Positions 1-8,273 of a stretch of 64,000 nucleotides of DNA are shown one piece after another. The notes under the pieces were generated by a model. The model worked only from the letters and a program-made list of their open reading frames with translations. It searched no databases and had not been told where the DNA came from. A program made the translations under genes and the position numbers. Source of the DNA: Geomonas azotofigens (GTDB taxonomy: Bacteria; Desulfobacterota; Desulfuromonadia; Geobacterales; Geobacteraceae); contig NZ_JAHLME010000003.1 in NCBI RefSeq assembly GCF_018919395.1, positions 186,001 through 250,000 of the forward strand, read 5' to 3'. How positions within the stretch are numbered: the first letter of the stretch is position 1; the number at the start of each line of letters is the position of its first letter.

Positions 1-767
1 TGCTCACCGCGGAGCGGATTGCCACCGGCTGGTGCCATCTCATCATTGCCGCCAACAAGTTCGACCGTGACCTCGCCATCGAGACCGGGATCGTGCGCCC
101 AGAGAAGATCGTCACCATCAAAAACTGCATCGATCTGGACACCATCGACCGCACCCCTGCTCCCGAGGGAATCAGGGCGTCGCTCGGGCTTGGTCGGCAG
201 GGGAAGGTGATCGGCGTCATGGCGCGCCTCTCCCCCCAGAAGGGGCTCGAATACTTCTTCGACGCGCTTCCATCGGTGCTGGCCGAATTCCCTTCGGTGC
301 AGGTGCTGGTGGTGGGGGAGGGGGAGTTGCTCCAGGCGCTCAAGGCGCGGGTGGAAGGGCTGGGGCTTTCGGGGCAGGTGGTTTTCGCGGGGTTCCGCTC
401 CGATTGGATCGAGGTGCTGCGCGCCATAGACCTGTTCGTCATGCCGTCGCTGTGGGAGGGACTGCCCATCACCCTGCTGGGCGCGATGGCAACCTCCCGC
501 CCCATCGTCACCACCAGGATCAAGGGGATCACCGACGTCTGCGGGGACGGCGAGGTCGCGCTCCTCGTGGAGCCGGCCAACAGCGCCGCACTGTCGGACG
601 CGATGGCGCGGTTGCTGCGCGATGAAGCGGCGGCGGCTCGTTACGGCGCAGGGGCAAGACGCCGGGTTGAGGAGGAGTACTCGGAGACGGTGATGAACGC
701 GCGCATCTGGAACTGCTACCAGACGCTTCTGGCCGGCAAGCCTCTTACTGCCGCGGAGGGCGCGTGA
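1..767 (+). CDS. Glycosyltransferase family 4, N-terminus cut by window edge
   Basis: The reading frame is open from base 3, so the true start lies upstream; about 254 C-terminal residues are visible. They form the nucleotide-sugar-binding half of a GT-B enzyme: a donor-site strand-loop (VIGVMARLSPQKGLEYFF) and the segment MPSLWEGLPITLLGAMA, which corresponds to the E-x7-E region of GT4 retaining transferases. The second glutamate of that motif appears to be glycine (LLGAMA where LLEAMA is usual). It probably adds a sugar to a surface glycan at the cytoplasmic face of the inner membrane. Its stop overlaps the next start (GTGA), so it belongs to the same operon as the epimerase, acetyltransferase, aminotransferase and flippase genes downstream. 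Donor and acceptor cannot be told from sequence. Confidence 0.88.
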   Translation, partial: LTAERIATGWCHLIIAANKFDRDLAIETGIVRPEKIVTIKNCIDLDTIDRTPAPEGIRASLGLGRQGKVIGVMARLSPQKGLEYFFDALPSVLAEFPSVQVLVVGEGELLQALKARVEGLGLSGQVVFAGFRSDWIEVLRAIDLFVMPSLWEGLPITLLGAMATSRPIVTTRIKGITDVCGDGEVALLVEPANSAALSDAMARLLRDEAAAARYGAGARRRVEEEYSETVMNARIWNCYQTLLAGKPLTAAEGA

Positions 768-1705
768 CCGGCTCCAGCTGCCTCATAACCGGCGGTGCCG
801 GTTTCATCGGCTGCCACCTGGTCCGGGGCCTCGCGGATGTGGGGTGGAGGGTGAAGGTGCTGGACAGCTTCGTCCCCGAGGAGTGGGCGGGAAGGGATCC
901 GCGTGCCGAGTACGTCGCGGGGAACTTCAGCGACCGGGACCTCCTTCAGAAGATCCTGCCCGGTGTGGACGTGCTCCTGCATCTGGCCTCCACCACCACA
1001 CCGGCCATGGCCTACGGCCGCTCTGCGTACGACGTCGAGACAAACCTGATCGGGACGCTGCACCTGTTGGAGGAGGCGCTCAGGCAGGGGGTGGGGCGCG
1101 TCGTTTTCCCTTCATCGGGGGGGACCGTGTACGGCAAGGTGCTCAGAACACCGATCACGGAGAAACATCCAACGCGCCCCATCTCATCCCACGGCATCAT
1201 CAAGCTTGCCATAGAGAACTACATCCAGATGCTGAGTCACGAGAAGGGGCTCAAGTATACCATCATGCGTATCGCCAACCCCTACGGCCCCGGGCAGAGG
1301 CCGGGCGCATCGCAAGGGGCGGTCGCCGTGTTCGCCGGGAAGATTCTCAACAACGAGCCGGTGGAGATCTGGGGCGACGGAAGCGTGGTACGGGACTTTC
1401 TCTACGTGGGCGATCTGGTGCAGGCGGTGCTGGCGGCGCTGAGGTCGAAGGAGTCGGTGAACCAGATCCTGAACATCGGCTCCGGCTGTGGCGTCTCGAT
1501 ACGCGAACTGCTCTCGGTGATCGAGGAGGTGACCGGCCGACGGGCCGATGTGCGTTTTCAGCCGGCACGCAACTTCGACGTCCCGGTAAACATCCTCTCC
1601 ATCAAGAAGGCGAGGGCAAAGCTCGGTTGGCAGCCCGAAACGAGGCTTTTGGAAGGGGTGAGGGACACCGTTCCCTGGATCGAAGGGTTCCTGTCGCGCA
1701 GGTAA
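764..1705 (+). CDS. NAD-dependent epimerase/dehydratase (extended SDR), nucleotide-sugar type
   Basis: The 313-residue protein has the NAD-binding motif GGAGFIGCHL at residues 10-19. The rest follows the UDP-glucose 4-epimerase-like layout, including a DFLYVGDL segment and a C-terminal substrate lobe ending in a GWQPETRLLEGV-type helix. It would convert a nucleotide sugar for the glycan made by this locus. The start is a GTG overlapping the stop of the upstream glycosyltransferase. An oddity is that the usual catalytic YxxxK reads HGIIK, within the segment ISSHGIIKLAIE, so the tyrosine is replaced by histidine (codon CAC, one base from TAC). That makes it either a natural variant, a weak enzyme, or one using another acid/base. 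The family call is firm; the substrate is unknown. Confidence 0.9.
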   Translation: MTGSSCLITGGAGFIGCHLVRGLADVGWRVKVLDSFVPEEWAGRDPRAEYVAGNFSDRDLLQKILPGVDVLLHLASTTTPAMAYGRSAYDVETNLIGTLHLLEEALRQGVGRVVFPSSGGTVYGKVLRTPITEKHPTRPISSHGIIKLAIENYIQMLSHEKGLKYTIMRIANPYGPGQRPGASQGAVAVFAGKILNNEPVEIWGDGSVVRDFLYVGDLVQAVLAALRSKESVNQILNIGSGCGVSIRELLSVIEEVTGRRADVRFQPARNFDVPVNILSIKKARAKLGWQPETRLLEGVRDTVPWIEGFLSRR

Positions 1706-1735
1706 CCAAATGGGAGGTTTACTATCGTACGGAAA

Positions 1736-2332
1736 ATGAGTACTGACGATGTCCCTGGCGTGGTGCAGGTGCATCTTTCGAGCTTTCCCGGGTTCTTTCT
1801 CTCCTTTTTGGGGCCGCGGTTCCTGGGGATCTTCTACCGCGGCATCCGGGAGGATGAGTCCGGCATCGGCTATGTCTATCTGAACCCAGCAGGAGAACCG
1901 GCCGGTTTCGTGGCCGGCACTGTCAACCCGCGCGGCTTCTACAAGAGGCTTTTGAAGCGGGACTGGCTCAGGTTTTCCCTCGCCTCGCTTGGCCCCATCG
2001 CCAGGCGTCCGGCGGCGGCGGGGAGGATCGTCCGGGCCTTGTTGCACCCAGGCCAGAATCCGGTGGGGGACAGCGTGGCCGGGCTCTTCTCCATAGGGGT
2101 GCTCCCCGAGTTGCAGGGGACGGGGGCGGGCAAGCTCCTGGTGCGCGCCTTTCTCGATGAGGCTGCTGCACGTGGGTGCCGCTCGGTCTTTCTCACCACC
2201 GACCGCGACGGCAACGATGCGGTGAACCTCTTCTACCAGAAACTCGGCTTCACCCTCGAGCGCCAGTACGTCACACCGCAAGGGCGCAGGATGAACGAGT
2301 ACTGGATCTCTCTAGCACCGCAAGGAGTTTGA
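1736..2332 (+). CDS. GNAT-family N-acetyltransferase
   Basis: The 198-residue GNAT-fold protein has the acetyl-CoA-binding motif A region [18 protein letters not shown] (R/Q-x-x-G-x-G/A) and the C-terminal beta-bulge region [15 protein letters not shown]. Lying between a sugar epimerase and a DegT-type aminotransferase, it plausibly N-acetylates a 4-amino sugar produced by the aminotransferase, as PseH and other GNAT enzymes do in diamino-sugar pathways; that role is inference. The first ATG (1736) is about 20 bases from the only good ribosome-binding site, GGGAGG at 1712-1717. An in-frame ATC at 1724 sits six bases after that site and would add the residues I-V-R-K in front of the ATG methionine. 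The true start may therefore be 1724 with a non-canonical codon. Confidence 0.86.
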   Translation: MSTDDVPGVVQVHLSSFPGFFLSFLGPRFLGIFYRGIREDESGIGYVYLNPAGEPAGFVAGTVNPRGFYKRLLKRDWLRFSLASLGPIARRPAAAGRIVRALLHPGQNPVGDSVAGLFSIGVLPELQGTGAGKLLVRAFLDEAAARGCRSVFLTTDRDGNDAVNLFYQKLGFTLERQYVTPQGRRMNEYWISLAPQGV

Positions 2333-2333
2333 C

Positions 2334-3485
2334 ATGAGCGATTTTCTCCCGTTCGCTCTCCCCGACATCGGTGAGGACGAAATTAACGAGGTCATTGATT
2401 CACTGCGCTCGGGGTGGCTGACCACCGGACCCAAGACCAAGCGCTTTGAGGAGGATTTTGCCGCGTTTGTCGGCAACGGGGTTGAGGCGATCGCAGTCAA
2501 CTCCGCCACGGCCGGCCTGCACCTTGCTCTTGAGGCGGTGGGGGTCGGGCCTGGGGACGAGGTCATCACCACCTGTTACACGTTTACCGCTACGGCCGAG
2601 GTGGTGCGCTACCTCGGTGGCGAGCCGGTCTTCGTGGACATCGATCCATGCACCTTCAACATCGACACGGCCCGGATCGAGGCGGCCATCACCCCGCGCA
2701 CCAAGGCCATTGTCCCGGTCCACTTCGCCGGGCTTGCCTGCGAGATGGGAGCCATCCTCGAGGTCGCCAGGCGCCACGGGCTAAAGGTCGTGGAGGACGC
2801 GGCGCATGCCCTTCCCACGGTTCAGGGGGGCACTCTCGTGGGGACGCATCCCACCGACGCCACCGTCTACAGCTTCTACGCCACCAAGACCATCACTACC
2901 GGAGAGGGGGGGATGGTGGTCACCCGCAACCCCGATACGGCGAAGCGCTGCCGCACGATGCGGCTGCACGGCATCAGCCGCGACGCCTTCGACCGCTACA
3001 CCTCGACCAAGCCCTCCTGGCACTACGAGGTGGTGGCTCCGGGGTGCAAGTACAACATGACCGATCTGGCCGCCTCCCTTGGCATACACCAGCTGAAAAA
3101 GGCGTGGGAATTCAGGCAAAAGCGCGAGTCGATGGCTGCGGTCTACGATGAGGCGTTTGCGGGGCTCCCGGTCCTGCTCCCGCCGAAAGCTCCTGCCGGC
3201 GACACCCATGCCTGGCACCTGTACGTGCTTCGCCTGACGGACCAGGCGCCGGTGCGGCGGGACCGCTTCATCGAGCTCATGGCGCAAAGGGGGATAGGCT
3301 GCAGCGTCCACTTCATTCCGCTCCATCTCCACCCCTACTGGCGCGATAGGTACGATCTCGCCCCTGAAGCGTACCCAGACGCGCTGCACGCCTACCGCTG
3401 CGCGGTAAGTCTGCCGCTTTTCACGCGCATGACCCCGGATGACCAAGCCCGCGTGATCGCCGCCGTGAGGGACATTCTGTCGTGA
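2334..3485 (+). CDS. DegT/DnrJ/EryC1/StrS family sugar aminotransferase
   Basis: The 383-residue PLP enzyme of fold type I uses glutamate or glutamine to aminate a keto nucleotide sugar. The PLP-lysine is in the segment [16 protein letters not shown], preceded by the aspartate-containing [11 protein letters not shown] motif, and the [10 protein letters not shown] phosphate loop is near residue 60; these are diagnostic of the family. The length is typical. It starts one base after the acetyltransferase stop, with a clear AAGGAG site, and overlaps the next gene. With the downstream PglF/WbpM-like 4,6-dehydratase and the neighbouring acetyltransferase it fits a PglE-like step (4-keto to 4-amino sugar) of a bacillosamine-type route. 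The exact sugar is inferred from context only. Confidence 0.93.
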   Translation: MSDFLPFALPDIGEDEINEVIDSLRSGWLTTGPKTKRFEEDFAAFVGNGVEAIAVNSATAGLHLALEAVGVGPGDEVITTCYTFTATAEVVRYLGGEPVFVDIDPCTFNIDTARIEAAITPRTKAIVPVHFAGLACEMGAILEVARRHGLKVVEDAAHALPTVQGGTLVGTHPTDATVYSFYATKTITTGEGGMVVTRNPDTAKRCRTMRLHGISRDAFDRYTSTKPSWHYEVVAPGCKYNMTDLAASLGIHQLKKAWEFRQKRESMAAVYDEAFAGLPVLLPPKAPAGDTHAWHLYVLRLTDQAPVRRDRFIELMAQRGIGCSVHFIPLHLHPYWRDRYDLAPEAYPDALHAYRCAVSLPLFTRMTPDDQARVIAAVRDILS

Positions 3486-4084
3486 TGGCCAAGAGGGGAT
3501 TCGACATCCTGTTTACCGTGCCCGGGCTCGTCCTGCTCGCGCCCCTGTTCGCGTTCGTGGCCGTCTGGATCAAGCTTGATTCCTCGGGGCCGGTATTTTT
3601 CAGGCAGGTGCGGGTGGGGCAAAACGGTCGTCCCTTCAGGATCTATAAGTTCCGTACCATGTGTATGGAGGCGGAGGCGAGGGGGCGCCAGATAACGGTG
3701 GGGGAGGACCCGCGCATCACCGCTTCGGGCCGACTTCTGCGCAAGTACAAGCTGGACGAGCTTCCGCAGCTCATCAACGTGTTGATGGGCGACATGAGCC
3801 TCGTCGGACCGCGCCCCGAGGTGCCGCGCTATGTCTCGCTCTACCCTGACTCGGTGCGGGACGTTGTCCTCTCGGTAAAGCCTGGCATCACCGACCGTGC
3901 TTCCATCGAGTACAGGGACGAGAACAAGGTGCTTGGGGCGGCTGCCGACCCCGACCGGGCCTACGTCGAGGAGATCATGCCGGTCAAGCTCGGTTACTAC
4001 GTGAGATACGTCCAGGAGCGCTCCCTGTGGATCGATATCAAGCTCGTCTTCGCAACCTTGTGGGCACTGCTGGGGAAGAGGTAG
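3482..4084 (+). CDS. Undecaprenyl-phosphate sugar phosphotransferase, small PglC-like type
   Basis: The 200-residue monotopic phosphoglycosyl transferase has an N-terminal re-entrant hydrophobic helix (residues 10-30), a KFRTM motif near residue 58, the catalytic Asp-Glu dyad in [12 protein letters not shown] and the LVGPRPE signature. It would transfer a phospho-sugar from UDP-sugar to undecaprenyl phosphate at the inner membrane and so prime glycan synthesis. It corresponds to the minimal PglC form without the large N-terminal domain of WbaP or PglF-type fusions. The start is either GTG 3482 or ATG 3485; both overlap the TGA of the aminotransferase, indicating translational coupling. Neighbours supply the aminated, acetylated sugar and the flippase. 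Confidence 0.92.
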   Translation: MMAKRGFDILFTVPGLVLLAPLFAFVAVWIKLDSSGPVFFRQVRVGQNGRPFRIYKFRTMCMEAEARGRQITVGEDPRITASGRLLRKYKLDELPQLINVLMGDMSLVGPRPEVPRYVSLYPDSVRDVVLSVKPGITDRASIEYRDENKVLGAAADPDRAYVEEIMPVKLGYYVRYVQERSLWIDIKLVFATLWALLGKR

Positions 4085-4088
4085 CGAA

Positions 4089-5519
4089 ATGTCCTCGCTC
4101 TCCAGGAACTCCCTTTTCAGCACGCTGTCGCTACTGTTGAAGTTCGGGACCAACGCGGGGCTCTCCATCGTGCTTGCGCGAATTCTTGGCGCCGCTGAAT
4201 TTGGGCGCTTCGTCTTCGTCGCCACCTTCACCGGCATCTTTGCCGTCATCGTTGATTACAGTTTCCACGTGCAGGTGGTGCGCGAAGTGGCAAGAGCCCC
4301 CGAAAGCGTCCGCACCACCGTGCAGCGGATGCTCTCGGCGAAGCTCCTCCTTGCCCTTTTCTGTACCGTTTTGGTAGCAGCGACGGCCGCCTCCTCGCAG
4401 CCTCCCGGCATCGCCGCGGCCGTCGTGGTCCTTTGGGCAGGGGCGCTCTTTTGCTCCCTCGGGCAGTTCCTGAACAACGCATTCAGGGGGATCGGCCGGT
4501 TTGAACTGGAAACCTACCCGATGCTCTTTTTGAACGCGCTGCTGATACTCTTCGTCGTGGCTCTGCTCGTTTTCGTCCGCGACCTCGTCCTCGTTGCCGC
4601 AGCTTACACGGCGGCGCGGCTTCTGTACTTCCTGGTGAGTTACCGAAATTTCCGCAGGCTCTTCGGCAAGCTTTCCTTCAGGTTCGGGTTCCGCGAGGAA
4701 ATCAAAACCCTGCACGAGCTGTTTCCTTTCGCGCTCTACTCAATTCTCGCCGTCGTTTATCTGCAGATGGACACGGTCATCCTCTCTTACCTGAAGGATG
4801 ACGCGCAGGTTGGACATTACCAGGCCGCGATGAGGGTGGCGTTCGGGGCCACGATCATCCCCGAGATCCTTGTCGCGTCTTTTCTCCCCCTGCTCGCCAA
4901 GGCCATCCGCAGCGACGCCGGTCATTTCCGCTGCCAGGCGCTGCTTCTCAACAAGTGCCTGCTGGTGAGTGGGGCGGCCATTGCATCGTTTCTGGCCGTC
5001 TTTGCCGGCCCCGTGGTGCAGGTCATTTACGGCAGCGGGTATGCCCCTGCGGCGCTGCTGCTGAAACTGCTGGCACTCCTCGTATTCCTGCGCTTTGCCG
5101 GCGCCGGTTTCGAGATGATGCTCAACATCTCCAGCAACAAGAGAGGCCCCGCTTTGTGCGTGAGCCTGCCAGCAGCGTTTAATGTCGCCGTCAACCTCTG
5201 GGCCATCCCCAGGTTCGGCGCCGTTGGGGCGGCATGCACCAGCATCGTCACCCATCTTGTAGTCGGCTCCCTCTACGCCCTCTTCGTGTACCGCTCTGTG
5301 CACGGAATCTTCATTGGAAGGCTTTGTGTGCGCGGAATGCTGCTTAGTGTTTTCGCGGGAATCCTGGCGCTGTTCATGAATCAGTTCGGTCCTGCCTGGG
5401 GAGTGCTTGCTTTCCTGGCCCTTCCGACTCTGCTTGCCCGCTTTGCTCTTGACAGCACCGAACTGGCTGCCGTTTACCGTCTTCTCAACCGAACCTTTCC
5501 AACGTCGCAACGCGTCTAA
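4089..5519 (+). CDS. Wzx-like oligosaccharide flippase (MATE/PST superfamily)
   Basis: The 476-residue integral membrane protein has about 12-14 hydrophobic segments and the N-terminal pattern GRFVFVATFTGIFAVIVDYS typical of polysaccharide-exporter/Wzx proteins. It would flip undecaprenyl-diphosphate-linked oligosaccharide to the periplasmic face. It starts four bases after the stop of the PglC-like gene and is the last gene of this tight run; the following 310 bases are non-coding. It is too diverse to assign a specific glycan. No polymerase (Wzy) is visible in the window; if one exists it should lie upstream of base 1. Confidence 0.88.
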   Translation: MSSLSRNSLFSTLSLLLKFGTNAGLSIVLARILGAAEFGRFVFVATFTGIFAVIVDYSFHVQVVREVARAPESVRTTVQRMLSAKLLLALFCTVLVAATAASSQPPGIAAAVVVLWAGALFCSLGQFLNNAFRGIGRFELETYPMLFLNALLILFVVALLVFVRDLVLVAAAYTAARLLYFLVSYRNFRRLFGKLSFRFGFREEIKTLHELFPFALYSILAVVYLQMDTVILSYLKDDAQVGHYQAAMRVAFGATIIPEILVASFLPLLAKAIRSDAGHFRCQALLLNKCLLVSGAAIASFLAVFAGPVVQVIYGSGYAPAALLLKLLALLVFLRFAGAGFEMMLNISSNKRGPALCVSLPAAFNVAVNLWAIPRFGAVGAACTSIVTHLVVGSLYALFVYRSVHGIFIGRLCVRGMLLSVFAGILALFMNQFGPAWGVLAFLALPTLLARFALDSTELAAVYRLLNRTFPTSQRV

Positions 5520-5829
5520 GAAACCTCTTCGGCTTCGTTCCATGGTCGGGTATCTGTCAGACTGTCTTGGTCCGATAGTATGTGAATAAATTTAAGGTAG
5601 GAAATAGTTTATATTTGTTGGTGGTGAGGCCCTCCCAATGACAGAATTTTGTGGTCCAAAGTTGCTTGTGCAGGTTCCAGAAAGTGACTTGGCCCCTGTA
5701 ATTCATGCGGTAGACTTTATGCGATATTAGAGTTTGCTTTTTTAACAGTTGGTGTTATAGTCAAAGTCTGTTTCGATTAATGTGCTCCAGCTTAAGTCTT
5801 TGATTCTGTTGCTTTGCTGTGGGGGGGAT
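5520..5829. other. AT-rich intergenic region
   Basis: These 310 bases between the flippase and dehydratase genes are clearly richer in A and T than the flanking genes, especially 5585-5810. I see no convincing reading frame, RNA gene or terminator. The 3' end carries a candidate promoter for the downstream gene. Confidence 0.6.
5734..5761 (+). promoter_or_regulatory. Candidate sigma-70 promoter for the PglF/WbpM-like gene
   Basis: TTGCTT (5734-5739) and TATAGT (5756-5761) are 16 bases apart in an AT-rich stretch about 70 bases before the start codon. The -10 hexamer is good and the -35 weak, so this is tentative. Confidence 0.35.
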
Positions 5830-7776
5830 ATGTTCCGCGCGAGAAGGATTCTGGTATTTTTCCTCGACTTATTTCTAATTGCCGCTGCCTTCGTTCTCTC
5901 TTTCCTGCTCCGTTTCGATTTCCAGATCCCGATCAATCAAAGTTTTAACTTGCGTGACGGACTGCTGGTGGTTCTTGCCATCAAACCGATGTTGTTCATC
6001 GCCTCCGGCATGTACCGTAGCATCTGGCGCTATGCCTCGTTACAGGACGGCTACGAGATCTTCAAGGTCGTGACGCTCTCCTCTTTGGTTTCGGTACTCT
6101 CGCTTGTTTTCATGAAAGGTCCGTTGGGGTTGCCTCGATCGATATACTTCTTGGATTGGTTCATTCTGTTTTCCATGGTTGCCACCAGCCGTTTGCTCTG
6201 GCGTATCTACCGGGAAACCCGGTTAATCCCCAGGCTGCGCAAGGGGAGAAGGACACTCATCATCGGGGCGGGCGAGGCGGGGAACCTGTTGCTCAAGGAG
6301 ATCCGGAAACAGGCCGACGCTACCTACAACGTGGTTGGCTTCGTGGATGACGATCCCGAAAAAACAGGCATGCGCCTTTCCGGCGTCCGCGTGCTGGGGG
6401 GGACGGACCGGCTCTGCGCGCTGGTGCGCAAGTACAGCATCGAGGAGGTCATCTTCGCCATCCCCTCGGGCGGTCCGGAGTTGATGCGCCGCGTGATCAC
6501 CAACTGCGAGCGGGCCAAGGCGCGCTTCAAGACCCTGCCGGGCATCACCGACATCATCGACGGCAAGTTCTCCATGAGCCAGATCAAGGACGTGGAGATC
6601 GAGGACCTGCTCGGCCGCGACCAGGTGGTCTTGGACCAGACCGCTATCCGCAACTACCTCACTGACAAGAGGGTTCTGGTGACCGGTGCGGCGGGAAGCA
6701 TTGGCAGCGAGATCTGTCGCCAGGTGGCGCTTTTCAAACCGGCGAAGCTGGTGCTGTTCGATCACGCCGAGACGCCGCTCTTCTACATCGAAAAGGAACT
6801 GGCCACCGCCTTCCCGGACCTGCGCATCATCCCGATGGTGGGGGACGTGAAGAACCAGGACAGGGTCGAGACCGTCTTCGACGAGTTCGGTCCGGAGGTG
6901 GTGTTCCACGCTGCGGCATACAAGCATGTCGCGATGATGGAGTACAACCCCGCCGAGGCGGTGCTGAACAACGTTATGGGGTCCAAGATAGTCGCCGACG
7001 CTGCCCACAAGTTCAAGGTGCGCAACTTCGTCATGGTCTCCACGGACAAGGCGGTCAACCCGACCAACGTCATGGGGGCCACCAAGAGGAGCGCCGAGAT
7101 CTACGTCCAGGCTCTGGCGGCAAGAAGCCAGACCAAGTTCACCACCGTCCGGTTCGGCAACGTTTTGGGGAGTAACGGCAGCGTCATCCCGCTCTTCAAG
7201 GAGCAGATCAGAAGGGGCGGGCCGGTGACCGTGACCGACAAGGATGTGGTGCGCTACTTCATGACTATTCCGGAGGCGTCTCAGCTGGTCATGCAGGCAG
7301 GGTGCATCGGTCACGGCGGCGAGATCTTCGTCCTGGACATGGGGGAACCGGTCCGCATCCTTTCGCTCGCCGAGGAACTGATCAGGCTCTCCGGTTTCAT
7401 CCCCCACAAGGAGATCGAGATCCAGTTCACCGGCCTAAAGCCGGGGGAGAAGCTCTTCGAGGAGCTTTTGATCGACGGAGAGGGGATCAAGCCCACAAGC
7501 CATAAGAAGATCCGGGTTATGGCGCCGGTGGAGACCGATCTCAAAAAGGCTTCGGCCGATCTTGAAGAGCTTTTCAACCATGCGAAGGCCCATGACCTGG
7601 GAGCGGTGCTCGCCTCCTTGCGCAGCATCGTCCCTGAGTTCGTGCCGCGCTACCAGTTCGATGTGGCTCCGCCGTTCGCGTTTCAGCGGGTCAGGCCCGA
7701 CCTGTTCCCGCCCCAGAAACTCTCATTCGTCAGAACCCTCCGCGTCGCCGGCACCAGCGAGGGGACGGCTGCCTAA
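5830..7776 (+). CDS. Membrane-bound nucleotide-sugar 4,6-dehydratase (PglF/WbpM/CapD family)
   Basis: The 648-residue protein begins with four hydrophobic segments (about residues 5-130). A CoA-binding-like Rossmann domain follows (TLIIGAGEAGNLLLKEI near residue 145), then a C-terminal extended SDR domain (VLVTGAAGSIGSE near 280). The SDR active site shows VSTDKAVNPTNVMGATKR, with MxxxK in place of YxxxK, matching the Ser-Met-Lys arrangement of WbpM-type enzymes. It should convert UDP-GlcNAc to a 4-keto-6-deoxy sugar, the first step before the DegT aminotransferase and acetyltransferase encoded upstream. I chose ATG 5830 because a G-rich ribosome-binding site immediately precedes it and the membrane helix starts there; an earlier GTG at 5782 would add 16 residues. 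Confidence 0.92.
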   Translation: MFRARRILVFFLDLFLIAAAFVLSFLLRFDFQIPINQSFNLRDGLLVVLAIKPMLFIASGMYRSIWRYASLQDGYEIFKVVTLSSLVSVLSLVFMKGPLGLPRSIYFLDWFILFSMVATSRLLWRIYRETRLIPRLRKGRRTLIIGAGEAGNLLLKEIRKQADATYNVVGFVDDDPEKTGMRLSGVRVLGGTDRLCALVRKYSIEEVIFAIPSGGPELMRRVITNCERAKARFKTLPGITDIIDGKFSMSQIKDVEIEDLLGRDQVVLDQTAIRNYLTDKRVLVTGAAGSIGSEICRQVALFKPAKLVLFDHAETPLFYIEKELATAFPDLRIIPMVGDVKNQDRVETVFDEFGPEVVFHAAAYKHVAMMEYNPAEAVLNNVMGSKIVADAAHKFKVRNFVMVSTDKAVNPTNVMGATKRSAEIYVQALAARSQTKFTTVRFGNVLGSNGSVIPLFKEQIRRGGPVTVTDKDVVRYFMTIPEASQLVMQAGCIGHGGEIFVLDMGEPVRILSLAEELIRLSGFIPHKEIEIQFTGLKPGEKLFEELLIDGEGIKPTSHKKIRVMAPVETDLKKASADLEELFNHAKAHDLGAVLASLRSIVPEFVPRYQFDVAPPFAFQRVRPDLFPPQKLSFVRTLRVAGTSEGTAA

Positions 7777-7782
7777 ACCGGC

Positions 7783-7808
7783 TCACGCCAAGCCGCAAAG
7801 ACGCAAAG
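7783..7808 (+). repeat. Left 26-bp inverted repeat bounding the GxxExxY gene
   Basis: The sequence starts TCACGCCAAGCCGCAAAGAC and continues GCAAAG. Its inverse copy at 8237-8262 differs at one position of 26 (C versus A at position 7). The pair encloses the AT-rich gene 7840-8217. The core CGCAAAGACGCAAAG recurs in the four intergenic repeats at 13.3-18.8 kb. Confidence 0.9.
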
Positions 7809-7839
7809 AAAGGCTTCAAGATAACGAGGAGGTGTGCCA

Positions 7840-8217
7840 ATGACCGAAAACGAGATAGCCTCCGTGGTCGTTGATGCCTCTTATAAGGTTCACAAAACGC
7901 TCGGGCCTGGGCTGCTGGAATCAGTGTACGAAACCGTCCTTGCATACGAATTGCAACTGAGAGAAATACCAGTTTGCCGTCAACGGCCTCTTCCTGTAAT
8001 TTACGAGTCTCTTGTATTAGATGAAGGATACCGTGCGGACCTGATTGTAGCCGATAAAGTAATTGTTGAACTGAAGTCTGTAGAAAAAATAATTCCTGTA
8101 CATAAAAAGCAGCTTTTGACTTACCTCAGATTGTCAAACATGAGGTTGGGGTTGTTGATAAATTTTGGCGATAATTTAATAAAGGACGGGATCACCAGAG
8201 TTGTGAATCATTTGTAA
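7840..8217 (+). CDS. GxxExxY family protein (PD-(D/E)XK nuclease-like)
   Basis: The 125-residue protein carries the namesake GLLESVY motif near residue 24 and a PD-(D/E)XK-like core: the aspartate in GYRADLIV, then VELKSV (E-x-K) on the next strand. The tail LRLGLLINFG...VVNHL is also typical. The biological role of the family is not established; the fold suggests DNA cleavage or binding. ATG 7840 lies seven bases after AGGAGG (7827-7832). The gene is much richer in A/T than its neighbours and is enclosed by a near-perfect 26-bp inverted repeat, which suggests acquisition as a discrete unit inserted between two surface-polysaccharide genes. Confidence 0.9.
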   Translation: MTENEIASVVVDASYKVHKTLGPGLLESVYETVLAYELQLREIPVCRQRPLPVIYESLVLDEGYRADLIVADKVIVELKSVEKIIPVHKKQLLTYLRLSNMRLGLLINFGDNLIKDGITRVVNHL

Positions 8218-8236
8218 CAGCAAGTTTTTCGCTGTG

Positions 8237-8262
8237 CTTTGCGTCTTTGCGGCTTTGCGTGA
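8237..8262 (-). repeat. Right 26-bp inverted repeat bounding the GxxExxY gene
   Basis: This is the reverse-complement partner of 7783-7808, with 25 of 26 positions identical. It ends 11 bases before the start codon of the Wzi-like gene, so it lies within that gene's leader. Confidence 0.9.
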
Positions 8263-8273
8263 CACAGGATTTT

